Part shown: positions 34,661-44,979 of the stretch, in pieces
Position numbering within the stretch: position 1 is the stretch's first letter
Layout: every line of letters starts with the position of its first letter
Assembly (NCBI GenBank): GCA_028583685.1
Contig: JAMXIF010001178.1
Location: 2,822,754 to 2,886,753, forward strand
Origin: Petaurus breviceps papuanus
Lineage: Eukaryota > Chordata > Mammalia > Diprotodontia > Petauridae
Reading direction: 5' to 3'
Length of the DNA: 64,000 nucleotides
Notes under the pieces: generated by a model
Told to the model about the DNA's origin: nothing
Databases searched by the model: none
What the model saw: only the letters and a program-made list of their open reading frames with translations
Translations under genes and position numbers: made by a program

Positions 34661-35098
34661 GGTCAGACTGGGCAGCAAGGTCCCTTCCGCATATCCTCCA
34701 GTTGGAAGCAGGGAGGGCTCCCCCTCCTCTTTCCAGATGAGCCTTAAGGTCCCAGGGGCCACCAAACCTGCTGCCCTGAGGGCACAGGCACCACCCAGAG
34801 CTCCCAAGAAAACTCCAGGGACAAGGAACTGCAGTGTCTCCTGTCTTCTTAAGTAACCCCTACTTCATGAACACATGGAAGCCTGAGCAGTTCTTTTCAG
34901 AGCTGGGTTTCTATGGACTCCAGACATTGTTGCTCCCCACCCTTCATTCCCAGAAACCAAGATGTGAAATGCCCAATAGTTTTCCATGCCAATCTAACTT
35001 TGCACCAATTATTCTTCCCCTCCTCCCCTTTATTTTCTCCAGACCATCTGTATTTATGTAGTCTTTGTTCATCTTTCTAGTTTACAAATCCTCTGGGT

Positions 35099-35301
35099 CA
35101 GGGACCAGGAACCTGAAGCCTGGAGGCCACATTTAGCCTTCTAAGTCCTTGGGTGTGGCCTTTTGACTGAGTCCAGATTTTACAAAACAAATCCTTTTAT
35201 TAAGGGAATTTGTTCTGTGAAGTTTGGATCCAGTTGAAGAGCCACACTTGAGGACCTAAATGGCCATATGTGGCCTCCATGCCACAGGTTCCCCAGCCTT
35301 A
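35099..35301. mobile_element. Non-autonomous hAT DNA transposon remnant
   Basis: A 203-bp element with degenerate inverted ends cagggaccaggaacctg and caggttccccagcctta, and a subterminal pair gaggccacatttagcc / ggccatatgtggcctc. The flanks CTCTGGGT (35091-35098) and CCCTAGGT (35302-35309) match at 6 of 8 positions, fitting an old 8-bp duplication. Confidence 0.7.
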
Positions 35302-35699
35302 CCCTAGGTGGTCCTAGCAAGGTTTTCCAGTAATGTTATTTCTGCAGATTGACTGCTTCCCCTCTCTCACCTCCTTGCCTTTGCTCACATTAAACTTAGA
35401 CTGGCTCCTCTCTTCTCACTTTTCCCATCCAATGGGCCCTTTAAAGTTGGTGACTGAAATGTCTCTTTCAAGGAACCGTCCTTGGTTTTCTGAGGTGGTG
35501 CAAACCTTCGCTCTCCAGCTCCATATAGAACCTTTTCTTTCTAATACACTGATCATGTAATATTGTCCATTATTTCTGTGTGTCTTATCCTGTTATGAGA
35601 CTATCCAATTTCTTGGGGAGCAGGATGGGAGAGATTTATCAAATCTAGTCTAAACTGTGAATGTGCTGATGCATGTCCTGGAGAGCAGATCACAGGGAT

Positions 35700-35860
35700 C
35701 ACAGATCAAGAGCGAGAAGGAACTCTGAGTCCAAACCCTTCATTTTTAGAATGAGAAAAAGAAAGCCCACAGAGAGGTTCAGTGACTTTACCCATGGTCA
35801 CACAGGTAGAATTTGAATCCAGGTCTCTCTGGCTCCAGGGCTACATCCATGCCTTATTAC
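35700..35860 (-). mobile_element. MIR-like SINE (antisense)
   Basis: Antisense signature: acagatcaagagcgagaagg, cttcatttttagaatgagaa, tacccatggtcacacaggta, gaatttgaatccaggtctct. It is followed by an L2-tail-like attacttaataaatgttgat and an A run. Confidence 0.7.
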
Positions 35861-36094
35861 TTAATAAATGTTGATTAAAAAAAAAAAAAGTTGTTAAGAA
35901 CTGAGAACAAACTCACATGGCCTGTATAGTGGAGAGGGCTCTGGCCTTAAAGCCAGAGGCCCCAACTAAAGCCAACTAGAATGGTGCCGGGACTTACCTG
36001 CTGTTTGAAGAATTACTCATTCTTGAACTGCCCTCAATTACTCAGAATGATCTAGGATTGATGGTACAGGGAAAGAGAGCAGTCAAACAAGGAA

Positions 36095-36535
36095 AATATG
36101 GTTCAGTCCAAAGAAGGCTAGATTTGGAGTCTGAGGAGCCCTTTGGTCAAATCCTGGATCTACTATGTGACTTTGTGCATTGCACTTAACCTCTGTGGGC
36201 CTCAGTTTCCTTATCTGTAAAATGAAGGAGTTAGGCTCAGTGACCTCTAAGATGCCCTCCTCTAGCACTAAATATACAAGCCTGTGATTCCCAATAGATC
36301 ATCCCATTTCTAGCAGGGCAATGCCCTCTACTACCTCTTCTTGATTAACTCCTGGCAAGAGGACCAGATCAGGAACCAGAATTTCACATCTAGCTCTGCC
36401 ATTCACTACCTGTGTGACCTTAGGGAGGTCACTGGAATGCTCTGGGCCTCATTTTCTCTAACTATAACACAGTGGGGAGAAGAAGAGAATAAATGATCTC
36501 TAAAACATTTCTAGCTCTGAGTCCTAGGAGCCAAT
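36095..36535 (+). mobile_element. Two MIR-like SINEs in tandem orientation
   Basis: 36095-36285: ctagatttggagtctgagga, ggtcaaatcctggatctact, ctcagtttccttatctgtaa. 36350-36535: atctagctctgccattcact, acctgtgtgaccttagggag, ctctgggcctcattttctct. Confidence 0.75.
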
Positions 36536-36780
36536 GTTGGTCCTATGTTCAATGGTTGACCTGAATTACAGGAGTGGAAAGCTACCCTGCACTGAAAAAG
36601 AAATCCTTGCCCTTGACCAACTTTGCTCTTTTGGACACAAGGCCACAGTGTGTCCATGAATTTGAACCTGCCACACTGGACAGACAGCAAGCAAAGACAC
36701 CAGGGGGTGCTTGGGACTGATTAAATTGCAGAAACCTGAAGCCTTAAGTAGTGTATGCTGGAGCACTTTGTAAGACACAA

Positions 36781-36785
<5 letters not shown>

Positions 36786-36816
<31 letters not shown>
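36786..36816 (+). repeat. (CA)n microsatellite
   Basis: About 15 uninterrupted CA units. Confidence 0.95.
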
Positions 36817-36819
<3 letters not shown>

Positions 36820-37394
36820 CCCCTTCCCTGACCTCAGGAAACTCATCTGAAGCTAAGTAAAAGGGGGTGGTCAAGTTTAAGCCTGAAGTTACCATCCCCA
36901 TCTTCCCTATCAGGCTTTCACATTAGGGGGAAAAAGTTTTCTAATTAGCTGCAGTTCTGAGCCTCCCCCCAACACACAAACCCCAGTTTCCTAAGTGGGA
37001 ATTTAGGCTGTTCAGCAATCCATCATTTGCCAGATCCTACTCTAGAGGGGCAGAACGAAGTGATTATTGTAAATCTAGCCCTGGTAAAAGGCCCTGGCTC
37101 CTCTGAGAGCCCAGGCACAATATAAAGATAAAATATGGTTATGTTTGCAAACAGCTAGATGTCGAATCACTAGCAGTCTGTGCCACGCTTAGAGAACCCG
37201 TGCACTGGAGTCAGCATATTCCTCCAGCTCCGTGGGCTTGGCCCCACGATTCGAAGGGGCTTCTCCAGCTCTCCACAGTTACCATCTGGAGCTGGAGAAG
37301 CCAAGGGGAACGGAGACTTTCCAAGCAAACTGACAGAAGATACAAAGCCCGTACAAGGCCCACAGAGATTCACGAATGGTTAAGAGAGACAAGG

Positions 37395-37555
37395 GATGGA
37401 CCCTGAAGCTATTGCTAGTTTAACCCCTTCGTTTTACAGAATAAGGGACCGAGCCCCAAAGCAGAGATGGAACTTTCCCAAGGTCACACAGCTAGTCCTT
37501 GGCAAAACTGGGACTCAATATTATGGTCCCTATTTCTATCCAGCCCTGTAGCCTT
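37395..37555 (-). mobile_element. MIR-like SINE (antisense)
   Basis: Antisense signature: accccttcgttttacagaat, aaagcagagatggaactttc, ccaaggtcacacagctagtc. It carries an intact CCAAGGTCA at 37478-37486. Confidence 0.7.
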
Positions 37556-38139
37556 GGCCCAGCTCAGAGAAGCTTTCCTTGACCAACTCCACCCAACTTA
37601 GTTCTTTTTCTTCTCTGGATTTCCGCTAAAGTGTACAATGTGTGCCGCTTAATCTGGAGACTGATTAAAAACTTGCTTGTACTGTCAAATATGCTAGCTT
37701 CACGCCTGTGCTTCTTATCTCCACAATGATAGCAAAAGTTCCTTGATGATTCTGTTTCCCCCAGAGCGCCAACCATGGGACTGAGCATATAGCAGAGTCT
37801 TAATATATATATTTATAATAAATCTACAAAGTGACAATCCCATTCCAGGCATCAGTACACACACACTCTCACGGTCTGAAAAAAAAAATGGCAGGATCAA
37901 AATACTGAATTCAAGAAAACTGTCAGGGGCAGATAGTATTAAATCTTATCCCAAACAGACTACAATTAGCACAGCTGTGGACTGCTAAAACCTTGGTGTC
38001 TGGAGGGAAAATAAGGATAACCTACATGCCTGGGTTATTGCAAGAAATGTCTCACACTATCACATTCCAGTCAAACTTGGTTTTTAGTTGTTTCCCAGCC
38101 CATTCTGCAAGTTTTCTGTGCAGAACCCTTGAATGGACC

Positions 38140-38325
38140 TCCTGCTACTGCTGCTGAAACTCCAGATGCTGAAATCTTCCCCTTCCTTCTACGTCCAGTT
38201 CAGTGCCATCTCCTCCATGAAGGCTCCTTTCCTCTCTCCAGAGCTGAAAGCGATCCCTTCATCTTCTCACCTTTCTATTTAGTCCCTATACCCTTACAGT
38301 ATTCTCTTTTGGATCATGGGACACA
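38140..38325 (+). mobile_element. L2 LINE 3' fragment
   Basis: L2-like run: ccttctacgtccagttcagt, gccatctcctccatgaaggc, tccctatacccttacagtat. Confidence 0.5.
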
Positions 38326-38329
38326 GCCC

Positions 38330-38850
38330 TAGGCCTAGACTCAGAGAGCCTAAGCACAAAATGCTGCCTCTGACATTTACCTATATGACCTCTAACAAGT
38401 CATTTAAGGAAGAAAACAACCATTTATTAAGTAAATGCCTACTATATGCCAGGCACTGGGCTATGTGCTTTATAAATATTATTTCATTTGTTCCTCACAA
38501 TATCCCAGAGACGTGGGTGTTATTAATATTCTGATTTTACGGGTGGGGAAACTGAGGACAAACATAAGTGATTTGCTCAGGGTTGCAGAGCAAGTGTCAA
38601 TGTCTAGATTTGAATTCAGGTCTTCCTGACTCCAGGTCCACTTCTCTATCCACTGTGCCACCTAACTGACCCTGAGCCTCATTTTCCTATTCTGTAAAAT
38701 TAGGGGATTGGACTATATGGCTTCTTCTCTGCCCTTTGTCTCTATTAGGTTAAAAGCTCAATGAAGGTCATTTTTCATCTTTATATTCCCCAGGACTAAG
38801 CTCAGTGGCATATGCATAGTAGGTGTCTTAATAAGTTGAACTGAACTGAG
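38330..38850 (+). mobile_element. Sense MIR-like SINE split by an antisense one, then an L2 tail
   Basis: The sense copy is split into 38330-38402 (gacatttacctatatgacct, ctaacaagtcatttaa) and 38672-38760 (tgagcctcattttcctattc, tgtaaaattaggggattgga). Between them, 38403-38671 is a near-complete antisense copy (catttattaagtaaatgcct, gtggggaaactgaggacaaa, ttgaattcaggtcttcctga, ctatccactgtgccacctaa). 38760-38850 resembles an L2 tail. Confidence 0.7.
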
Positions 38851-39029
38851 CTACACATGCTGTCTCACACATGGCCTGTCATAGCATAGCAATCTGACCC
38901 ACTGAATTTGAGGAGGCATTCGATGACAGACTCAGACAGGATCTCCTAGTTGATTCACCTACCACAGATGAAGGTAATTACAACAGGCCCTTCCCTAAAG
39001 TAACTAATATGGACTGCTATTGGCTACAT

Positions 39030-39385
39030 GTGCAACTCAAACATACTCTCAGTCCCCATGCTCTCCTGCTTCCATCCCTTTGCTTACAGTGATCCCCATG
39101 CCTGGAATGAACTCTCTTTCCCTTCTTTACCTGTTGAATTCCTACCCATTCTTGAAAGCCCAACTCAAATACCCTTCATCCTTTCATTAGTAACAACTAA
39201 GTCCTGTTGGACTTCACATAACAATTTTCTGTCTCTCCCAAATGCCCCAAATATATTGTGCTTGTGTCTTGGTCTCCCTATTAGAGTGTAAGTTCCATGA
39301 GGGCAGGAAAGACATCTTCTCTAAATTGTAATATCTGCCCCCAACACCCAGAACAGTGCCTTGCATAGGACAAGTGAACCTAATT
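39030..39385 (+). mobile_element. L2 LINE 3' fragment
   Basis: Order fits L2: catccctttgcttacagtga, ccccatgcctggaatgaact, ttcttgaaagcccaactcaa, agagtgtaagttccatgagg, gcaggaaagacatc, ccagaacagtgccttgcata. Confidence 0.75.
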
Positions 39386-39544
39386 GAATTGAAAATCCAT
39401 AGAAACAGTCCCTCCCATATCCTAAAGACTGATAGTACAAGGTCATTCTGCATTAGCCTGGGCTCCAATACCAATGGTACAAAATGGGACTCCTCTGGCT
39501 TAGTCCTAAATCCATTCACTGGACTTGGGCCCAATTCCCCTCCC

Positions 39545-39546
<2 letters not shown>

Positions 39547-39605
<59 letters not shown>

Positions 39606-39615
39606 NNNNNNNNNN

Positions 39616-39662
<47 letters not shown>
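39547..39662 (+). repeat. (AC)n microsatellite with an assembly gap
   Basis: A long pure AC array, broken by ten N at 39606-39615. The phase is the same on both sides. The gap is a sequencing or assembly hole of unknown true length. Confidence 0.97.
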
Positions 39663-39663
<1 letters not shown>

Positions 39664-40199
39664 TATTTGCTTCCCTATTTGGTAGAGTTTTTTTGTCCCC
39701 CATCTCACTCCCTTGTGAATCCAGTTTCCTCACTCAGCTTGTCACTGTTTAGATAAAAATAGATCATGGACATTTAGATATCACCTTTAATTTCTTCTTC
39801 CGGTTGTTTATTCCCTTTTTTTGTTTGCTTCTTCAAGCTTGTCCATGACTCATCCCCTTCCCCTCTCCTTCTGGAGCCCCTTATGGAACTGGCTGAGCCT
39901 GAAGGACTACAGTGACCTTTCCTCCTTGGAAAATTTCTCCTCTGGGGCAGTGGAGGTGGGATGTGTCTATACCCAGGGCCTCACACCTAAGGGCTGCTTC
40001 TAATGAGCTAGATTTGGGTTGACCCTCATCAAGGGTATCTCCTGTGCCGCAGATGAACATACAAACAAAATGCCTGGATTGCTACTACCACGAGTTCAGA
40101 ATAAAGACACAACAGAGCCTACCTCTAGAACCTAGAACCTTTTTCTGTTTATTAAAGGCCTTCTCCTTGAAGAAGTCTTCCTTTACCATCCCTACTTCA

Positions 40200-40600
40200 G
40201 TAATTTCACAAACAAGCATCAAGCTCCTATTTGTTTAAGACATTGTGCTAGGTGTTGGGGACATAAAAAACAAATGTAAAAAACAGTCCCTGACCTCAAG
40301 TAATTTACGGATAAAAGTTCGGGATGGGACACAGTGGAAACAGCACTGGATTTGGAATCATGATGATGTGATTTTAAATTCTGCCAGGACATCTGACTAC
40401 CAATTCAATTTTCTTTCTTTAACACCCATGGTTTATCTCTGAGTCTCAGTTCCTTTACCTGCAAAAGGAGGCTATAATAATAATAATAATACCTATTTTG
40501 TCTCACAGGGTTCTGGTGAAGGTCCAATGAGAAAAAAAGCTGAAGGAAAAAAAAGAAATTGAAGGAGGTATAAAGTACCCTATAGATGTAAGGTTTATCA
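40200..40600 (+). mobile_element. Dispersed repeat piece followed by a MIR-like SINE
   Basis: 40200-40320 has acattgtgctaggtgttggg, acataaaaaac and cagtccctgacctcaagtaa. 40322-40600 is a sense MIR-like copy (acagcactggatttggaatc, ctgagtctcagttcctttac) that carries a short (TAA)n tract at about 40473-40491. Confidence 0.6.
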
Positions 40601-41339
40601 CATGCTGAGGTAGCAGCAGAGTCACTACCTGGAAATATGGAAATAGAAATATTTTTGATTTGTCTGCCTCCCTTGGGGCCTTGTGGACCTAAATGGATAT
40701 TACTCTATTCCTCTAATAAAATAAAATAGGGAAATCAAAACTTGCGTTCTCTCAGTGGATACAGCCATCAAGTCATCTGATCAGTGCTAACCACTGCAAT
40801 ATAGTGACTTTCTACAGCTGCCAGAAGATTCAGGATATCTCCTTCAGGCCTCCTTTTCAAATGCATTCTTGCCAATCAATGCCTCTTTGCCAATTTATTC
40901 AACCCAAACTCTTTGGGTAGGATGAAATTAACATATGCTTAGAAGTCTCATTAATGAGCTATGGAAAAGGGGTGAGACCCACTTATGCAACCTGCCTAAG
41001 TCTAATTAATTAATTCAATAAACATTAAACTGTCTACTATATACAAGCTTATAGTGCTAGGTTCTAAGGATACAGAAACAACAACAAAAAAATTCTCTAA
41101 GCCTCAATTTCTGCATCTCTATCCAATAAGGAAAGGATATATATTTTCAACAGTCTAGGCATGGAACTCCTTCCACCAAAAGGGATTATAACCTGTCTCT
41201 GATACAGTACCTGAGTCTTTAGGAACTCCCTGAAGAAAACAGAGGTTGTCGGTTACTCAGGGTTGCAGAGTTAGTAACCATTGGCTGTGGGAATCTAATC
41301 CCAGTCTTTCTGACTCCAACTCTAACCACTGCCCAACAC

Positions 41340-41690
41340 AACCTTTATTTCCTCTCCTAAAAAATGGAGATGATAATATCTGTAACATCTACAAAATAAG
41401 AGTGCTGTGAGGCTCACTATATAAGTACTATAAAAATGTCAGTTATTGCTAACAATATTAGTATTTAATCCTTTTCATATTCCTGTTAGACAGAGCTCAG
41501 ATTAGATCAAAGGATTATAGCTTTAGAACTGCAAGAAGGCATCCAATCTAACCCCCTAATTTTACAGATTAAGAAACTGAGGCTCAGGTTAAGCGATTTA
41601 CCCATGGTCACACATCGAAAAAATGTCAGAGGCAGGAAGTAAATCCAAGTGACTCCAAAGCCAGCAAAGAGCTATTCTACTATTATTTTT
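41340..41690. mobile_element. MIR-like SINE pieces, sense then antisense
   Basis: 41340-41460 (sense end): cctaaaaaatggagatgata, gtgctgtgaggctcactata. 41505-41690 (antisense): tccaatctaaccccctaatt, ttacagattaagaaactgag, gcgatttacccatggtcaca. Confidence 0.65.
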
Positions 41691-42099
41691 TTATACTTGG
41701 TGTTTGCCAAGCTATCAAAGAGATAAATAAGATAACAATTTTGTAAACAAATGAAAGGCCTGGTATGAAGAAGGTTCATTTTCTATACACTGGAAATATC
41801 CTCAGGCCAACTCCAACAGCAGTGGGGAAGCTACACCCTTACTTCTTGTTCCTGCATGGTTTTGAATTCTTCTACCAGGTCTCTACATTTTGAAAGCTTT
41901 TCATTTAATGTAGTTTGGAGGTTATAAGAATTCAGTATGGCAGCATTTATTAAAAATGCTCTTCTTAAATTTCTGTGATGAGGGTTTGTGCCTGGGTGAT
42001 GACAGGCATTTCTCTGTGAAAATGTTCTGGTTGCAGTAGTTCATTTGCCTCAAGCACATTTTGAGGTTTGGATTTATAGTACAGGGATATGATTCATGA

Positions 42100-42600
42100 C
42101 GTGATGTTTTTTACAGGAAGCCTTTCCCAATCCCTCTTAATTCTAGTGCTTCCCTCTGTTAATTATTTCCTATTTATCCTGTATGTAACTTGTTCATACA
42201 TATTTTTTTTTGGAGGGGATAAGGCAGGGCAATTGTGGTTAAGTGACTTGCCCAAGGTCACACGGCTAATTTTGTGTTTAAGTGTCTGAGGCCAGATTTG
42301 ACCTCAGGTCCTCCTGACTTCAGGGCTGGTGCTCTATTCACTACACCACCTAGCTGCCCCTGTTCATACATATTTTGTTTGCATTTTGACTCTCCCAGTA
42401 GATTATAAGTTTCTTGAGGGCAGGGACTTTCTTTGGCCTCTTTTTGTATCCCCAGCACTTAGCACAGTGCCCAGCAGACATTAAATAAATGTTGATTGAT
42501 TGACTGACAGTAGTTTGCATATTATCTCCTCCAATAGATTAAAAGCTCCTAAAGGGCAGGGACTAGCTTAGACCTTAATAAATGTTGACTGACTGATGAT
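42100..42600 (+). mobile_element. L2 LINE 3' end, split by a SINE, with a second tail
   Basis: The left part is gaagcctttcccaatccctc to gtatgtaact. After the SINE (42207-42360) it resumes with ttttgtttgcattttgactc, agtagattataagtttcttg, agggcagggact, tatccccagcacttagcaca and taaataaatgttgattgatt. A second, shorter L2 tail (attaaaagctcctaaagggc, ccttaataaatgttgactga) follows at 42510-42600. Confidence 0.85.
42207..42360 (-). mobile_element. Marsupial tRNA-derived SINE (antisense) with perfect target-site duplication
   Basis: Reverse tail tttttggaggggataaggca, then gtggttaagtgacttgccca, aggtcacacggctaatttt, gacctcaggtcctcctgact, tctattcactacaccaccta. A perfect 16-bp duplication TGTTCATACATATTTT lies at 42191-42206 and 42361-42376, inside an L2. 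Confidence 0.93.
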
Positions 42601-42819
42601 TAGGAAAAATAGCAAGCTTCTTGTGTATAAAATTATGGCCACTTGATCTAGACATTCCAATTGGAGCTTCATTTTTGCAACCTGCAATGACAGGATAAAC
42701 AATTTTTATTGCCTCCTCACAAAGTTCTCATTCTATCAAAAGACAGAGCTCCCTAAGTTTTCTGTAGTTTTTGACAGCAATAACCTGATCCAATATCACT
42801 TTCATGAACCCCCTCAACC

Positions 42820-43250
42820 AGTCGGTCAACAAACATTTATTAAGATGTAAGAGCTCACTATAGGCCATGCACTGTGCGAAGTATACAAAAACACAAGCTG
42901 AAAGACAGTTCCTGTCCTCAAGGAGCTGACATTCTAAAAGGAGAAGCCAAGACATTCTGAAGGGAGAAGCCAAAGGAAGGGAAGGAGGGAATAAAAGTAC
43001 CAGTTCAGGGATATGATAGAGAAAATCTGGGAGAGTCAGCAGTGCAGCCTGTAGAGAAATGAAGATGCAGCTGGCCTGGAGCTCCTCCTTAAAATGGAGG
43101 TTCTGGAAGGAACCAGGCATTCACTGGGAGAGGCTACTGGGTGAGTTATGTGGGTTTGGAATGAACTTCCAGGATACAGAGAGTTCTATGATAGGTTAAA
43201 GAAAGTACAGGAGAGAGTCAGGAGTGTAGCCTAAAGAGGAAGGAAGAAAT
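42820..43250 (+). repeat. Dispersed repeat, family not assigned
   Basis: It begins cggtcaacaaacatttatta and contains ggccatgcactgtgcgaagt, cagttcctgtcctcaaggag and a duplicated tag (aaaggagaagccaagacatt / aagggagaagccaaaggaag). Confidence 0.5.
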
Positions 43251-43324
43251 CCCTTTGTTTTTCTAAATTCTGCACAACTAAGTCATTGGATAGACTATTC
43301 CTTGTCAATATATTGGGGGGAAAG

Positions 43325-43565
43325 AAAAGAATAAACATTTATATAGCTCCTGGTACCTTTTACAAATTTTCTATCATTTGATCATCACAACAACCCTGTG
43401 AGGGAGATGTTACTTTTATCCCCTTTTTACAGATGAGGAAACTAAGGAAAAAACCAGTTAAGTGACTGGCCCAGAATCATACAGCCAGGAAGTATCTGAG
43501 GCTGGATTTGAACTTGGGTCTTCCTGACTCCGGGCCCTGATTCCACTGCACTACCAGCCACCTCC
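43325..43565 (-). mobile_element. MIR/MAR-like SINE (antisense), near full length
   Basis: Order: aataaacatttatatagctc, atcatttgatcatcacaaca, accctgtgagggagatgtta, ttttacagatgaggaaacta, gaggctggatttgaacttgg, gtcttcctgactccgggccc, ccactgcactaccagccacc. Confidence 0.8.
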
Positions 43566-44144
43566 ATATTGTTGTTTGAACTTGGGTGGCAGTTGGTTCC
43601 ATTTTTGGACTTTCAACATATCAGTTACATTCAATAAATTCAGCAGTGTGTACCTATTTTCAGTCGTTATTACTGCTTTGTAAAGTGGTATTTGTTTGTT
43701 CAGAGAGTATTTGGGTAAATGTTTAAACCTGTTTGTCATGAAGTCTTAGGACATCTATCAGTCCCCTTCTTCCTTTTTGACAAGGAAGAGATTTTTTTTA
43801 TGGATGCCTTAGAGCAGTAGTACTGATGTTCTGTTAATATTATATGAGCTTTTGTTTGGAGACTTTCTAAATTTGTTACTCCTTCTCTTACTGCTACTAA
43901 CTTTAGTGGAGTCCAAGAAATCTCACATTTCAACAGAGAGAACCTCGGTGGAAAGACAAAGATTCAGAGATAGCCCCAGGGACAAAAATATAGACTTTTA
44001 ATAATCCATTCCCAAGAGAAAGACATCTAGTACTAGCCTTATTAAAAAACTTTGGGTTAAGAGCCAGAAGTCTAGCAAGGGTGGACTTGAACATCCCTTA
44101 ACTTCTTTCTTTGTAAACTACAAAAAAAAATGGTATAAGTACAA

Positions 44145-44275
44145 TGTAAGAAATTTTCATTTTGTAATCTTCTTAAGGGCAGGAATGGTTTGCTTTTTGT
44201 CTTTGTAAACCCACTATACTGAGCCTAGAACCTTGCACACAGTAGGCATTTAGTAAATAATCACTGAATTTAATT
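44145..44275 (+). mobile_element. L2 LINE tail
   Basis: attttgtaatcttcttaagg, gcaggaatggtttgcttttt, gtctttgtaaacccactata, cttgcacacagtaggcattt, agtaaataatcactgaat. Confidence 0.65.
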
Positions 44276-44439
44276 GAGAATTATTGTGACTGATATTTTT
44301 CTGCCCAGGCAGCTTCTTAACACATCATTGAAGGATGTGAAGGGTACTAAGATCTCCTGATCCAAAATTCTCCCTCCCATTAATTTTACCCACTATGATT
44401 CATTTGCATGAGATAACACTGCCTACTGTTAATAAGAGA

Positions 44440-44660
44440 ACACATTTCTCCAGCACTTTTAAGATTTATGAACATTTTCCCTCACAATGACCTTGCAAGG
44501 TATGGAGTGCAAATGTAAGAGGATGGGGTCACTCTTGCACAAGTATCAATATCCTTTTACATCTGGAGAAACCGAGTCTAGGAGAGACTAAAGGATTTGC
44601 CTACAGTCATCCAATCAGTAAGCAGCAGAGCCGAGATTGGAACTCAGCTCTTTTGGTTTG
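44440..44660 (-). mobile_element. MIR-like SINE (antisense)
   Basis: Order: ccagcacttttaagatttat, ccctcacaatgaccttgcaa, ccttttacatctggagaaac, agcagagccgagattggaac. Confidence 0.65.
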
Positions 44661-44979
44661 TGGGCTTGCCTGAGCAAGTCTCATAATTTCTCCAAGCTTC
44701 GGTTTACTCATCCTATGATTCAATAATTCAAAATGTAGGATCCTTCCAAGGGTAACCTATTGCTTAATTCTATAAAGAATAAGTAGATCCACTCCACTCC
44801 TTGAGTTCTTCAAAGTAAGGATCTGGGCAGTATGAGGGGAAGGTAGCACCAAGCAGCAGGTTTACATAGGGAGTGGAAGAGAAAAACTCCAGCTTCACAG
44901 AATATACAGCCAAAGGGCCTTATCTCTGTAGTTAGCTCTACGCTTACCTAAAATGTGAGTCTAACCCCATCACTCTCAC

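Noticed and set aside
39214-39756. Open frames reading THTHTH or CVCVCV over the CA arrays (also near 52020 and 53500-53690)
   Set aside because: They are translations of dinucleotide repeats, one even across the N gap. No protein is implied.
42728-43120. A 130-codon minus-strand open frame, and similar ones at 45507-45899 and 58169-58534
   Set aside because: All overlap dispersed repeats or low-complexity sequence and show no recognisable domain.
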